Source: Desulfovibrio sp. G11 (lineage in GTDB: Bacteria > Desulfobacterota > Desulfovibrionia > Desulfovibrionales > Desulfovibrionaceae). Taken from it: a DNA stretch of 64,000 nt. The position numbers and the translations under genes are program-made. Where the stretch lies: positions 2,936,001 through 3,000,000 of the forward strand of contig NZ_LT984798.1 of NCBI RefSeq assembly GCF_900243745.1. The letters run 5' to 3'. The notes under the pieces are model-generated. The model was not told where the DNA came from and ran no database searches. It saw only the letters and a program-made list of their open reading frames with translations. Of this stretch, positions 8,566 through 16,524 are shown one piece after another (within the stretch, counting starts at the first letter, position 1; the number at the start of each line of letters is the position of its first letter).

Positions 8566-10821
8566 ATGCCCGCCAGCATCATCAAGCGCGATGGCACGGC
8601 AGTGCCCTTTGATTCAGTCAAGATCCTCAACGCCATCACCAAGGCCAATCAGGCTGTGGGGGGCGAGGATATGTCCCCCACTGACCTTTTATTCGTCACC
8701 GAAAAAGTTTGCAAAAAGCTGAATGAACGTGGTCTGAAGCACGTTGAAGAAATTCAGGACGTGGTTGAAGAATCATTGATTCAGTATGATTACGCCAAAA
8801 CCGCCAAGGCCTACATCCTGTATCGTGCCGAGCATACGAAAATTCGCAATGCGGAATCGTATCTCATGGATATTTATAAAAAGCTGACGTATTCCGCCGC
8901 CATCCATGAGGATATCAAGCGCGAAAACGCCAATATTGACGGCGATACGGCCATGGGCACCATGCTCAAATACGGCTCCGAAGGGTCAAAATTTTTCATA
9001 GATAACTATATCTTACCCAAAGACGCTTCGGCAGCCCATATTCACGGTGATATTCATATTCACGACAAAGATTTCTATATGCTCACGGAAACGTGCTGCC
9101 AGATAGATCTTATCCCCCTGTTTAAAAATGGTTTTTCTACTGGGCACGGGTATTTGCGTGAACCGAATTCCATTGAAAGCTATTCGGCCCTGGCCTGCAT
9201 AGCCATTCAGGCCAACCAGAATGAAATGCACGGCGGTCAGAGCGTGCCTCATTTCGACTTTGCCATGGCCGAGGGGGTTGTAAAAACCTACCGCAAGGAA
9301 TACGAGCGCGCTTTTTCTTCTTTTGTGCGCATTGTCTTGCATGTGGACGCAAGAGAAGCGGCTGCCTTTACTGAAAAGCTGCTTGCTGAGGCGGCGCTGT
9401 GCCCCCGTCTCGGCTCTGTGGACGCGCTGTGCCGCCGTCTTGGCGAAGTTGCCCCCGAAGGGCAGGAGGCCATGGTGGCCGAAGCCCACGCCTACGCTGT
9501 TGAAGAAGCCCTCAAATACACCGAACGCCGCACCTATCAGGCTATGGAAGCCCTTATCCATAACCTGAATACTATGAATTCCCGTGCGGGCGCCCAGGTG
9601 CCTTTCAGCTCCATCAACTATGGTACGGACGTTTCAGCCGAAGGGCGCATGGTCACAAAAAACCTGCTCAAAGCCACCAAGGCCGGATTGGGGAATGGAG
9701 AAACCTCCATCTTTCCCGTGCAGATTTTCAAGGTCAAGTCCGGGGTCAACTATAACAGCGAAGATCCCAACTACGATCTTTTCAAACTGGCCATAGACGT
9801 TTCAGCCATGCGGCTTTTCCCGAACTTCAGCTTCCTGGATGCCCCTTATAACCTTCAGTACTACAAGCCCGGTGACTACAATACCGAAGTGGCCTATATG
9901 GGCTGCCGCACGCGTGTGCTCGGCAACGTGTACGACAAGGACCGTGAGGTCACCTGCGGGCGGGGCAATCTGAGCTTCACCTCTGTGAATCTGCCCCGTC
10001 TGGGACTGGAAGCCCAAGGTGATATAAAAAGGTTTTACGCCCTGCTTGACGACAGGATTGACCTGGTTTTTCGTCAGCTCATGCACAGGTTTAAAGTGCA
10101 GTGCTCAAAGAAGGTGCGCAACTATCCCTTTCTGATGGGCGAAGGTATCTGGCTTGATTCCGGCAAGCTTGACTGGGATGACAGCGTGGAAGAAGTGCTC
10201 AAGCACGGTACGCTGACCATGGGCTTTATCGGTCTGGCTGAAACTCTCAAGGCTCTGCTTGGCGTGCACCACGGCGAAAGCGAGGAAGCGCAGAAACTTG
10301 GTCTGGAGATCGTCCGCCACATGCGCAAACGTTGCGATGAAGAAGCGGAAAAAACCAAGCTGAATTTCTCTCTTATCGCCACCCCGGCAGAAAGCCTCAG
10401 CGGTCGTTTTGTGGGGCTGGATAAGGCCAAGTTCGGCAGTATCCCCGGTATTACGGACAAGGATTACTACACCAACTCCTTTCATGTGCCGGTGTACTAT
10501 CCGATCAAGGCTTTCAAAAAGATTCAGATCGAGGCCCCTTACCACGCTATGACCAATGCGGGCCACATCACCTATGTGGAGCTGGACGGCGATACGTGCA
10601 AAAATCCAGAAGCTTTTGAAAGCATTATCCGCTTCATGCACGATAATGGCGTGGGCTATGGCTCGGTCAATCATCCCCTTGACCGCGACCCCCTGTGCGG
10701 CTACGTGGGCGTGATTAACGGTTGCTGCCCGCGATGCGGCCGCAAGGAAGGCGAGGGCATCAGCCCGGAATTGTTGGAAGAACTGCGGAAAAAATATCCG
10801 CATATTCCCAAGTGGAACTAG
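8566..10821 (+). CDS. nrdD: Anaerobic (class III) ribonucleoside-triphosphate reductase, catalytic subunit lacking the glycyl-radical tail
   Basis: NrdD reduces ribonucleoside triphosphates to deoxy forms under anoxia with a protein glycyl radical. This 751-residue protein starts with an ATP-cone regulatory domain (residues about 2-95, SIIKRDGTAVPFDSVKI). It keeps conserved cysteines in TETCCQ (177, 178) and MGCRTRV (Cys447, the expected thiyl-radical site). Near the end is a cysteine cluster (CGYVGVINGCCPRCG). The protein then stops at HIPKWN, and the normal R-x-x-G-Y glycyl-radical segment is missing; it is encoded by the next gene (11003-11173). The start at 8566 was chosen over 8545 because GGGAG lies 9 bases before it and the ATP cone begins there. 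The gene is under the cobalamin riboswitch. Confidence 0.93.
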   Translation: MPASIIKRDGTAVPFDSVKILNAITKANQAVGGEDMSPTDLLFVTEKVCKKLNERGLKHVEEIQDVVEESLIQYDYAKTAKAYILYRAEHTKIRNAESYLMDIYKKLTYSAAIHEDIKRENANIDGDTAMGTMLKYGSEGSKFFIDNYILPKDASAAHIHGDIHIHDKDFYMLTETCCQIDLIPLFKNGFSTGHGYLREPNSIESYSALACIAIQANQNEMHGGQSVPHFDFAMAEGVVKTYRKEYERAFSSFVRIVLHVDAREAAAFTEKLLAEAALCPRLGSVDALCRRLGEVAPEGQEAMVAEAHAYAVEEALKYTERRTYQAMEALIHNLNTMNSRAGAQVPFSSINYGTDVSAEGRMVTKNLLKATKAGLGNGETSIFPVQIFKVKSGVNYNSEDPNYDLFKLAIDVSAMRLFPNFSFLDAPYNLQYYKPGDYNTEVAYMGCRTRVLGNVYDKDREVTCGRGNLSFTSVNLPRLGLEAQGDIKRFYALLDDRIDLVFRQLMHRFKVQCSKKVRNYPFLMGEGIWLDSGKLDWDDSVEEVLKHGTLTMGFIGLAETLKALLGVHHGESEEAQKLGLEIVRHMRKRCDEEAEKTKLNFSLIATPAESLSGRFVGLDKAKFGSIPGITDKDYYTNSFHVPVYYPIKAFKKIQIEAPYHAMTNAGHITYVELDGDTCKNPEAFESIIRFMHDNGVGYGSVNHPLDRDPLCGYVGVINGCCPRCGRKEGEGISPELLEELRKKYPHIPKWN

Positions 10822-11002
10822 GCCGGATCACCCATTGCAACGCCATGCGTTGTAACGGCTCAGTCAGCCGGAACCGGGTTTTTCGGACGTATCGCGCCGC
10901 GCGAAATGAACACTGTTGATTGGCGGCGCTATGTAGCTACGGCGGCCGCTGCTGCGGCCTGGAATATTCACCGTATTGTTTCAAAGACCAAGGAGAAAAC
11001 CA

Positions 11003-11173
11003 ATGTTGATGAAGTCGCGTCTGTACGAGGAAGTGAAGCCCACACAAACGCTGGTGGGGCAGGGCATGGGCTTTGAACGCACCCGCCGTATCACCGGCTA
11101 TCTCGTGGGTACGCTTGATCGCTTCAATAATGCCAAGCGCGCCGAGGAGCGCGACCGGGTAAAGCATGCCTGA
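11003..11173 (+). CDS. Stand-alone glycyl-radical domain of class III ribonucleotide reductase (56 aa)
   Basis: This 56-residue protein contains RRITGYLVGTLDRFNN and AKRAEERDRVKH, the typical carboxyl-terminal glycyl-radical segment of NrdD, with Gly32 as the predicted radical residue. It has its own start signal: AGGAG at 10991-10995 lies 7 bases before the ATG. It begins 181 bases after the nrdD stop, in another frame, and overlaps nrdG by 8 bases. Its first 20 residues (MLMKSRLYEEVKPTQTLVGQ) do not match the NrdD core that I know and may dock it to NrdD. Since NrdD here lacks this segment, the small protein would have to assemble with it. It resembles in concept the GrcA (YfiD) spare radical domain of pyruvate formate-lyase. 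This is a prediction from sequence only. Confidence 0.88.
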   Translation: MLMKSRLYEEVKPTQTLVGQGMGFERTRRITGYLVGTLDRFNNAKRAEERDRVKHA

Positions 11174-11693
11174 AGATGTGATGTCGCAGCCCTTGCGCCT
11201 GTCCGGCATTGTGGAGGAATCCATAGTGGATGGGCCGGGGCTGCGATATGTGCTTTTTACCCAGGGCTGTCCCCATCGCTGCCGGGGTTGCCATAATCCG
11301 CAAACGCACAGCCTTGAGGGTGGCTTTCTTTTTACAACAAAGGCTGCTCTTGAGCAGTTTGATGGAAATCCGCTGCTTGCGGGGGTGACCCTTTCTGGCG
11401 GGGAGCCTTTTTTACAGGCCGCTCCTTTATGTGCCGTGGCCCAGGGCGTACATGAAAGGGGCAAAACGGTGGTTACCTATACAGGGTATACATTTGAAAC
11501 CCTGCAAGAAATGGCTGTTCATGACCCCTGGATTACGCGTTTGCTGGACCTGACGGACCTGCTGATTGACGGGCCGTATGTGGAAGAACTGCGGGATATG
11601 GAATTGCGTTTCAGAGGCAGCGCCAACCAGCGGCTTCTGGACAGGTCTGAGCGCAAACGCCTTGTGGCGGGTTTGCCTGTTTTCACAACATGA
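11166..11693 (+). CDS. nrdG: Anaerobic ribonucleoside-triphosphate reductase activating protein (radical SAM)
   Basis: NrdG is a radical S-adenosylmethionine enzyme that forms the glycyl radical on NrdD. This 175-residue protein has the iron-sulfur motif CPHRCRGC at Cys35, Cys39 and Cys42, preceded by the usual VDGPGLRYVLFTQG. SGGEPF follows as the SAM-binding element, and GYTFE lies downstream. It overlaps the small glycyl-radical gene by 8 bases, which supports their joint action: the activase is coupled to the gene for the radical-bearing piece. A second ATG at 11181 is possible. A stable hairpin terminator follows at 11924. Confidence 0.93.
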   Translation: MPEDVMSQPLRLSGIVEESIVDGPGLRYVLFTQGCPHRCRGCHNPQTHSLEGGFLFTTKAALEQFDGNPLLAGVTLSGGEPFLQAAPLCAVAQGVHERGKTVVTYTGYTFETLQEMAVHDPWITRLLDLTDLLIDGPYVEELRDMELRFRGSANQRLLDRSERKRLVAGLPVFTT

Positions 11694-12001
11694 CAGATAT
11701 GTTCAGGCTAGTTTGAAAGGGCGAAGAGCAGCCATGCAGAGACTGTAAACTTCAACTGATACTTCGGGCCGGGTAAACTCGGTTTTACTGCCAACTAGCC
11801 GGGTACACGGCATTTTACCCGCACTGTCGTCACAACTGCACACGCAGCCTGGCTGCGCGGTTAACCGCCGGAGTGACTGCCATAAGAACATCAAATATAA
11901 TTTTCAAGAGCAAAATGTGTTGTAAAGAGAAGAGCCTCCGCTCAAAAAGCGGAGGCTCTTCTCTTTACGCGGTCCGATGTCAGGGATGCTCTTTAAATGG
12001 C
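11694..12001. other. Spacer between convergent nrdG and hemerythrin genes
   Basis: No gene was recognised. Two imperfect copies of a GCCGGGTA...TTTTAC unit lie near 11769-11820 and each could fold into a short hairpin. The long bidirectional terminator at 11924-11967 fills the right part. Confidence 0.55.
11924..11967. terminator. Bidirectional intrinsic terminator between nrdG and the hemerythrin gene
   Basis: A perfect 19-bp stem (11924-11942 with 11948-11966) closes a CAAAA loop. The stem core is GAGCCTCCGCT, with A-rich and T-rich flanks on both sides, so it can end transcription from nrdG on the plus strand and from the hemerythrin gene on the minus strand. Confidence 0.85.
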
Positions 12002-12457
12002 CTATGTTGCTTCTGTGTTGGTCGCAGCGTCTTCTTCATCAGGTTTTTTCGCGCCATGCTTCGGGGCCACATAGGGAGCGAAAGAAACGTCCATACCCTG
12101 AATATGCTCCACAAGCCAGGTCTTCAGAAAGTCCAGCAGGGCAAGGTCCACACCTGATTTGCCTTCAAGCACGGATTCGCGGAAAAGAAGAACCTTATCC
12201 CTGAACTGCTGGTGTATTTCAATATGTGCCTTTGCCGCCGGGTAATCGGAGTGGGCGAAGAAAATTTCTTCCGTATTGAAGTGGGTAAAGGCGTAGCCGG
12301 CCAAGGCATCAAGTATTTCCAGCAAGAGATCAGAAGCCTCGGCCTGCATGATGCCCCGATGCAATTTGTTAATGTATGAAAGCAGCAGCTTGTGCTGTCC
12401 GTCAATAACAGGAACGCCAGTGAGGGTGTAAGAAATTTTGTGTAATCGGCCAATCAT
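12002..12457 (-). CDS. Bacteriohemerythrin, amino terminus replaced by insertion-sequence DNA
   Basis: Hemerythrins bind oxygen at a di-iron centre and are common in anaerobes, for storage, sensing or protection. This 151-residue protein keeps all seven expected ligands: His22, His59, Glu63, His78, His82, His118 and Asp123. Its first 12 residues (MIGRLHKISYTL) are encoded by the terminal repeat of the adjoining IS256-family element; the family sequence only begins at TGVPVIDGQHKLL. The usual first 10 or so residues, with a conserved tryptophan, are gone, and so is the native promoter. The element seems to have supplied a new start codon, but I see no good ribosome binding site. It may be functional or a pseudogene. 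The last 20 residues are acidic. Confidence 0.75.
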   Translation of the reverse strand: MIGRLHKISYTLTGVPVIDGQHKLLLSYINKLHRGIMQAEASDLLLEILDALAGYAFTHFNTEEIFFAHSDYPAAKAHIEIHQQFRDKVLLFRESVLEGKSGVDLALLDFLKTWLVEHIQGMDVSFAPYVAPKHGAKKPDEEDAATNTEAT

Positions 12458-13743
12458 GTTACCCCGATTATCGGAGGATTGATGATGGTCGACCCCAAAG
12501 ATATACCCGATGAGTTAATTGACGCTCTGCTTGCCAACTATCAAAAGCCCGACGACCTGCTGGGAAAAAACGGCATTCTGGAACAACTGACCAAGCGAGT
12601 TATGGAGCGCGCTTTGCAAGCGGAGATGACCTACCATCTGGGGCATGAAAAACATGGCAGAGTTGCCAACGCCAGCGGCAACACCCGCAACGGCACAAGC
12701 AAAAAAACCTTGAAGGGGAAGAACGGCTCTTTGCCCATTGCGATTCCTCGAGACCGGGACGGCAGTTTTGAGCCGCAGTTGGTGGAAAAGCATCAGACCC
12801 ACTGGCAAGGTTTAGATGATAGCATCATTTCGCTATATGCCCGTGGCATGAGCGTACGCGAAATCCAGGGCATCTGAAAGAGCTGTATCACACAGACGTT
12901 TCACCGGCGCTTATCAGCGCGGTAACCGATGAAGTGGCCGAGGATGTCCGTCAATGGCAAGGCCGCCCTCTGGATGCCATTTATCCTATCCTTTACCTGG
13001 ACTGCATCCACGTTAAGGTGCGCGATTCCGGCACGGTCGGTACCAAGGCGGTGTATCTGGCCCTTGGCGTGACCATGAGCGGCGTGAAAGATTTGTTGGG
13101 TATGTGGATCTCCCCGAACGAGGGCGCAAAGTTCTGGCTGTCCGTGGTGACGGAACTGCGAAACCGGGGAGTGCAGGACATCTTCATCGCCTGCGTGGAC
13201 GGGCTTAAGGGCTTTCCGGAGGCCATTGAAAGCGTATTTCCTAAAACGCAAATCCAGCTGTGCATTGTGCATCTGGTCCGGAACAGCTTGAAATTCGTGG
13301 GCTGGAAGGAGCGTAAAACCGTTGCCGCCGACCTGAGGGAAATATACAGCTCGCCAACGGCAGAACTGGCCCAGTCAGCCCTTGAGCGCCTGGAACACAA
13401 ATACAATTCCAGTTATCCGCTCATCACAAAATCCTGGCGGGCCCACTGGCAGCGGATAATCCCCTTCTTTGACTACCCGCCGGAAATCCGGAAGGTGATC
13501 TATACGACGAATGCCATAGAATCGCTGAACATGAGCCTGCGCAAGGTGACCAAAGCCAAGGGGGCTTTCCCCCACGATGAGGCCGTTTTCAAAATCTTCT
13601 GGCTGGCGCTGCGAAATATCAGCAAAAAATGGACTATGCCCATCAGGGATTGGAAGGCAGCGTTGAACAGATTCGCCATACAATTTGAGGAAAGATTTCC
13701 AACTTAATAAGTAAACCGATTACACAAAGTTATGGACACCCCC
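12422..13743 (+). mobile_element. IS256-family insertion sequence (mutator type), defective
   Basis: Imperfect terminal inverted repeats bound the element: GGGTGTAAGAAATTTTGTGT on the left (within 12422-12449) and, read from the right end (13716-13743), GGGTGTCCATAACTTTGTGT. Both continue into AATCGG. Inside is a single transposase gene with a frameshift. The bases next to each end (AACGCCAGT on the left, ACACCTTTG on the right) do not form a direct repeat, so either the target duplication was lost or the element took part in a rearrangement. Confidence 0.85.
12485..13707 (+). pseudogene. IS256-family transposase, frameshifted
   Basis: The first part (12485-12877) encodes the amino-terminal half of a mutator-type transposase ending EIQGI-stop. 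The second part continues in another frame from CAT at 12871 (HLKELYHTDVSPALIS) to 13707. Restoring one base near 12869-12871 gives the expected EIQGHLKELYH junction, so a one-base deletion is likely. No slippery heptamer is visible that would favour programmed frameshifting. The catalytic parts LYLDCIHVKVRD, ACVDGLKGFPEAI and TNAIESLN, with the DDE residues, remain in the second half. GGAGG at 12473 precedes the start. Confidence 0.85.
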
Positions 13744-13801
13744 ACACCTTTGCAGAGGTTCAACTTCTGTCATCAGCGTGCGCCAATTTCAGAGTGCGTC
13801 C

Positions 13802-13881
13802 GACCATGATCCTTTTGCCTGAGAGTTTCGATTGCTCTTGCCCCTTCGGCGTGCTGTCCAGCAGCAAGCTCTCTCATGGTC
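13802..13881 (-). promoter_or_regulatory. Glycine riboswitch (single aptamer), orphaned
   Basis: Read on the minus strand, the segment has the glycine-aptamer core GCCGAAGGGGCAA (13838-13850), preceded by GAGAGAGCTTGC and followed by ACTCTCAGGCAAAAGGA. It is closed by a perfect 8-bp helix, GACCATGA with TCATGGTC (13874-13881 with 13802-13809). By family knowledge glycine riboswitches usually switch on glycine cleavage or glycine transport genes. Here the downstream side runs, within 60 bases, into the IS256-family element, and the upstream side is cut by an IS30-family element 60 bases away, so it controls no intact native gene. The remaining 58 bases downstream of the aptamer may be a ghost second aptamer or the expression platform. 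Confidence 0.85.
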
Positions 13882-13945
13882 ATCATTCGCTTTTATGAAA
13901 ACCCAATGCGAAGTATCTGGTATGCTGGTCAGAGTAGTAACTCGC

Positions 13946-15021
13946 GGTTTCAAGTTCAAAGTGCAACACCCAGTCCTTGGGTATTGGCGTCTTCTAAAAA
14001 AACTTCATAGGGTGTCTTAAACCCAAGGCATTTTCTAGGCCGCCAGTTCAAGCGGCACATTGCCGCTATGATCTCATCTTGCGTGACCGATGCCAAGCTT
14101 ACCCCCTTGGGGAAGTATTGGCGTAGAAGGCCATTGGAGTTCTCGTTCAAGCCACGCTCCCACGAATGGTAGGGGTGCGCAAAAAATCCCTGAGCCTCGA
14201 GTGTAGCTGACACATCGGCATGGTAGCTGAACTCCTTGCCGTTATCATAGGTAATAGTCTGAACAAAGTCCTTAATGGGTGTCAAGAGTCCTTCAATGAC
14301 CCGCCTTACTTCGCTGGCGCTTTTGTTGGGAGCCTTGCCAAACAGGAAAAGACGACTTTTACGCTCTGCAAGTGTCACCAAAACGGGGCCTCCTTTACTG
14401 CCTTCAACGGTATCAGCCTCCCAATCACCAAGGCGTGAGCGCTCGGCAACAATGGACGGGCGTATGTCTATGCTGATACGCCCCTTGATTTGACCTCGTC
14501 TGTCGGGTTTGCCATATCGTCGTTTGCGTTTGCGCTGGCAGCGCAAATGGCTGTGCAGCGTTCCTCCTCGTTTTTTGTCCGCCAGAATGTACTGGTAAAT
14601 CCATTCATGACTGAGGGCAAAACCTTTGCGTTTGAGAACTCCAGAGATTTGCTCCGGACTGAAGTCCTGGTGCAGACACTGTTCAACATACGTCCATACC
14701 TCAAGGCCAATGCGCTTCTTCCCTTTACTGGTCTGCCTTTTCTGACTGCGCTTGTGTGCCTGCCTGTAGCGGTAGCCACGCGCCCCGGTATTTCGCGCAA
14801 GTTCGCGGCTTACAGTTGAGACGCTACGGCCTATCGCTTTGGCTATGGCCCTCAGTGACGTTCCACTTTTCACTGCCTGGCAGATGTAGTACCGTTCTTC
14901 CCTGGCAAGGTGTGCATAGCCCATACGCCCCTCAATCTTTGGTTGGATGGAGAGGCTAAAGTGCTATACCACCTTGCCTTTTCATTCAACCTTGAGGGTG
15001 TTGCACTTGCAAGTTGAATCC
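13946..15021 (-). mobile_element. IS30-family insertion sequence
   Basis: Terminal inverted repeats of about 26 bp lie at 13946-13971 and 14996-15021; they share GTGCAACACCC and a TTCAA core. A complete transposase gene lies between them. A GC dinucleotide on both outer sides (13944-13945 and 15022-15023) fits the 2-3 base target duplication typical of the family. The element separates the glycine riboswitch from its presumed promoter. Confidence 0.88.
13956..14924 (-). CDS. IS30-family transposase
   Basis: This intact 322-residue transposase has an amino-terminal helix-turn-helix (GYAHLAREERYYICQAVKSG and SLRAIAKAIGRSVSTVSREL) and a DDE catalytic domain. The acidic residues lie in GDWEADTVEG, TYDNGKEF and WERGLNENSNGLLRQYFPKG. 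The length is normal for IS30 and no frameshift is seen, so the element may still be mobile. The 3' end of the gene lies inside the left terminal repeat. Confidence 0.95.
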   Translation of the reverse strand: MGYAHLAREERYYICQAVKSGTSLRAIAKAIGRSVSTVSRELARNTGARGYRYRQAHKRSQKRQTSKGKKRIGLEVWTYVEQCLHQDFSPEQISGVLKRKGFALSHEWIYQYILADKKRGGTLHSHLRCQRKRKRRYGKPDRRGQIKGRISIDIRPSIVAERSRLGDWEADTVEGSKGGPVLVTLAERKSRLFLFGKAPNKSASEVRRVIEGLLTPIKDFVQTITYDNGKEFSYHADVSATLEAQGFFAHPYHSWERGLNENSNGLLRQYFPKGVSLASVTQDEIIAAMCRLNWRPRKCLGFKTPYEVFLEDANTQGLGVAL

Positions 15022-15199
15022 GCCTGATATTAAAATATATACCCTCAAAGCTTAAGATGCGCCTGTTACAGTGCTCAGCAAGGCTGATAAACAATGCTGC
15101 ATTTTTTCGTATATCTTTCAGGCAAGTGCCGAATCTACGTTTACCTTCATGACGGACTTTTGCTCATGCAGGCGTCGGGCGCTTCAATATGAAAATGCT

Positions 15200-15766
15200 C
15201 TAATCGGCCAGGAATTCGTAATTTTCCAGCTTGTCCCACACCGCACTTACAAGCATGGCCATGGTCGCGGCCAAACGCGCTTTGGACTGATCATCGGGTG
15301 GGCTTGCTTCGCCTTTGGCCCGAGCCGTTTCCGACGCCAGACGCTGGCAGAAAAGGTCCGGGCAGCGGGCCTGCTGCCCTTGGGCAAGCAAGGGCATATA
15401 TCCGGCAAACGGGCCATCCACAAAGGATTCCAGTTCTTCGGGGGCAATTGTCTCCTGATGTTCGGCGGCCTGACCGCATTCTTCATTCAAAGGCGCGGAC
15501 GTCCGGCTCAGCAGGTTCCCTGTCTGGCGCAGGTAGGCCATGAGCACACTGTTTGGAGCGTGCTGCATAAGCCCGGCTGTGATAACGGCATGGGTGAAGG
15601 CCCGCCATTCCGCACAAAACCGGATGGCCCCCGGGCCTTCAAGGTAGGCAGGAGGCAGGAGGGCGCTGTGTGCCAGGCGCACCATGCCCTCGGGATCCGT
15701 GTTGAGAGTGAAAAGAATACAGGCCACCTCAACGCCCTGGGCCGCGCTTAATTGCTTTTTGGACAT
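15200..15766 (-). CDS. Conserved hypothetical protein (188 aa), end of the rpoD-queC gene string
   Basis: I do not recognise this protein. It appears to be soluble: no signal peptide, no long hydrophobic helix, and an alanine-rich, probably helical composition. It begins [20 protein letters not shown] and has a tryptophan near the end ([12 protein letters not shown]). The start at 15766 is supported by AAGGAG a few bases upstream. The gene overlaps the end of queC by 19 bases, so the two are probably co-translated, but a link to queuosine synthesis is only a guess from position. The native sequence on its 3' side ends about 180 bases on, at the IS30-family element. Confidence 0.6.
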   Translation of the reverse strand: MSKKQLSAAQGVEVACILFTLNTDPEGMVRLAHSALLPPAYLEGPGAIRFCAEWRAFTHAVITAGLMQHAPNSVLMAYLRQTGNLLSRTSAPLNEECGQAAEHQETIAPEELESFVDGPFAGYMPLLAQGQQARCPDLFCQRLASETARAKGEASPPDDQSKARLAATMAMLVSAVWDKLENYEFLAD

Positions 15767-16524
15767 ACCCGCTCCTTTGCTTCGGACTTTTCGGTCAGGT
15801 ATTCGGTATATCCCGCCGCCCGCAGACGGCAGGCCGGACATTGCCCGCAGCCGTAGCCCCAGGGATGCCGCTGTCCGCGCTGCCCTTCATAACAGGTGTG
15901 GCTTTCCTCAACGATCAGGTCAACCAGGTTTGCCCCGCCAAGAACTTCCGCCAGGGTCCAGGCATCTTTTTTACTGCGCCACATGAGGGGCGTATGCAGT
16001 ACAAAATTCGCGTCCATGCCGACATTCAGGGCTACCTGCATGGCTTTGATGCTGTCGTCACGGCAGTCTGGATAGCCCGAGGAGTCACTCTGGCATACGC
16101 CAAGGACCATATGACGGATATCAAGCCCGTAGGCCCATGCGGCGGCATGCAGGATAAATATGAGATTGCGGCCCGGAACAAAGGTATTGGGCAGACCCTC
16201 TGGTTTATCTTCAATGGGCGAGGTAGAGGTGAGGGCGGTATTGGCAAGCTGGCGGAAAAGGCCGATATCAAGCAAGCAATCCGCATCCAGGCGGGCGGCC
16301 CACTGCGGGTTGAGAGTAGCCAGTTTTTCACGGAGGTTCTGGCGGCAGGCCAATTCCACGGCATGGCGCTGGCCGTAGTCAAAACCCAGTGTGCGGACAC
16401 GGGCAAAGCGGTCCAGAGCCCACGCAAGACATGTTGCGGAGTCCTGGCCGCCGGAAAAAATGACCAGGGCTGTCTGGTCGGCCAGCGGACTTGACGTGGT
16501 TCTGCCCGGGGACTGTCGGCTCAT
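15748..16524 (-). CDS. queC: 7-cyano-7-deazaguanine (preQ0) synthase
   Basis: QueC converts 7-carboxy-7-deazaguanine to preQ0 with ATP and ammonia, a step in queuosine synthesis for tRNA. The 258-residue protein has the PP-loop SGGQDS at residues 24-29 and the zinc site Cys211, Cys226, Cys229 and Cys232 (CGQCPACR). GRNLIF and [12 protein letters not shown] are also typical. The ATG start at 16524 overlaps the stop of the upstream nuclease gene (ATGA), which fixes the start. A longer open frame extends upstream but lies inside that gene. The carboxyl tail ([14 protein letters not shown]) is a little extended. Confidence 0.95.
   Translation of the reverse strand: MSRQSPGRTTSSPLADQTALVIFSGGQDSATCLAWALDRFARVRTLGFDYGQRHAVELACRQNLREKLATLNPQWAARLDADCLLDIGLFRQLANTALTSTSPIEDKPEGLPNTFVPGRNLIFILHAAAWAYGLDIRHMVLGVCQSDSSGYPDCRDDSIKAMQVALNVGMDANFVLHTPLMWRSKKDAWTLAEVLGGANLVDLIVEESHTCYEGQRGQRHPWGYGCGQCPACRLRAAGYTEYLTEKSEAKERVCPKSN

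Noticed and set aside
10822..11002. Intron or intein between nrdD and the glycyl-radical gene
   Set aside because: The 181-base gap is too short for either, and the second gene has its own start codon and ribosome binding site.
12861..12880. Programmed frameshift in the IS256-family transposase
   Set aside because: No slippery heptamer is present at the junction, and this family normally has a single continuous frame.
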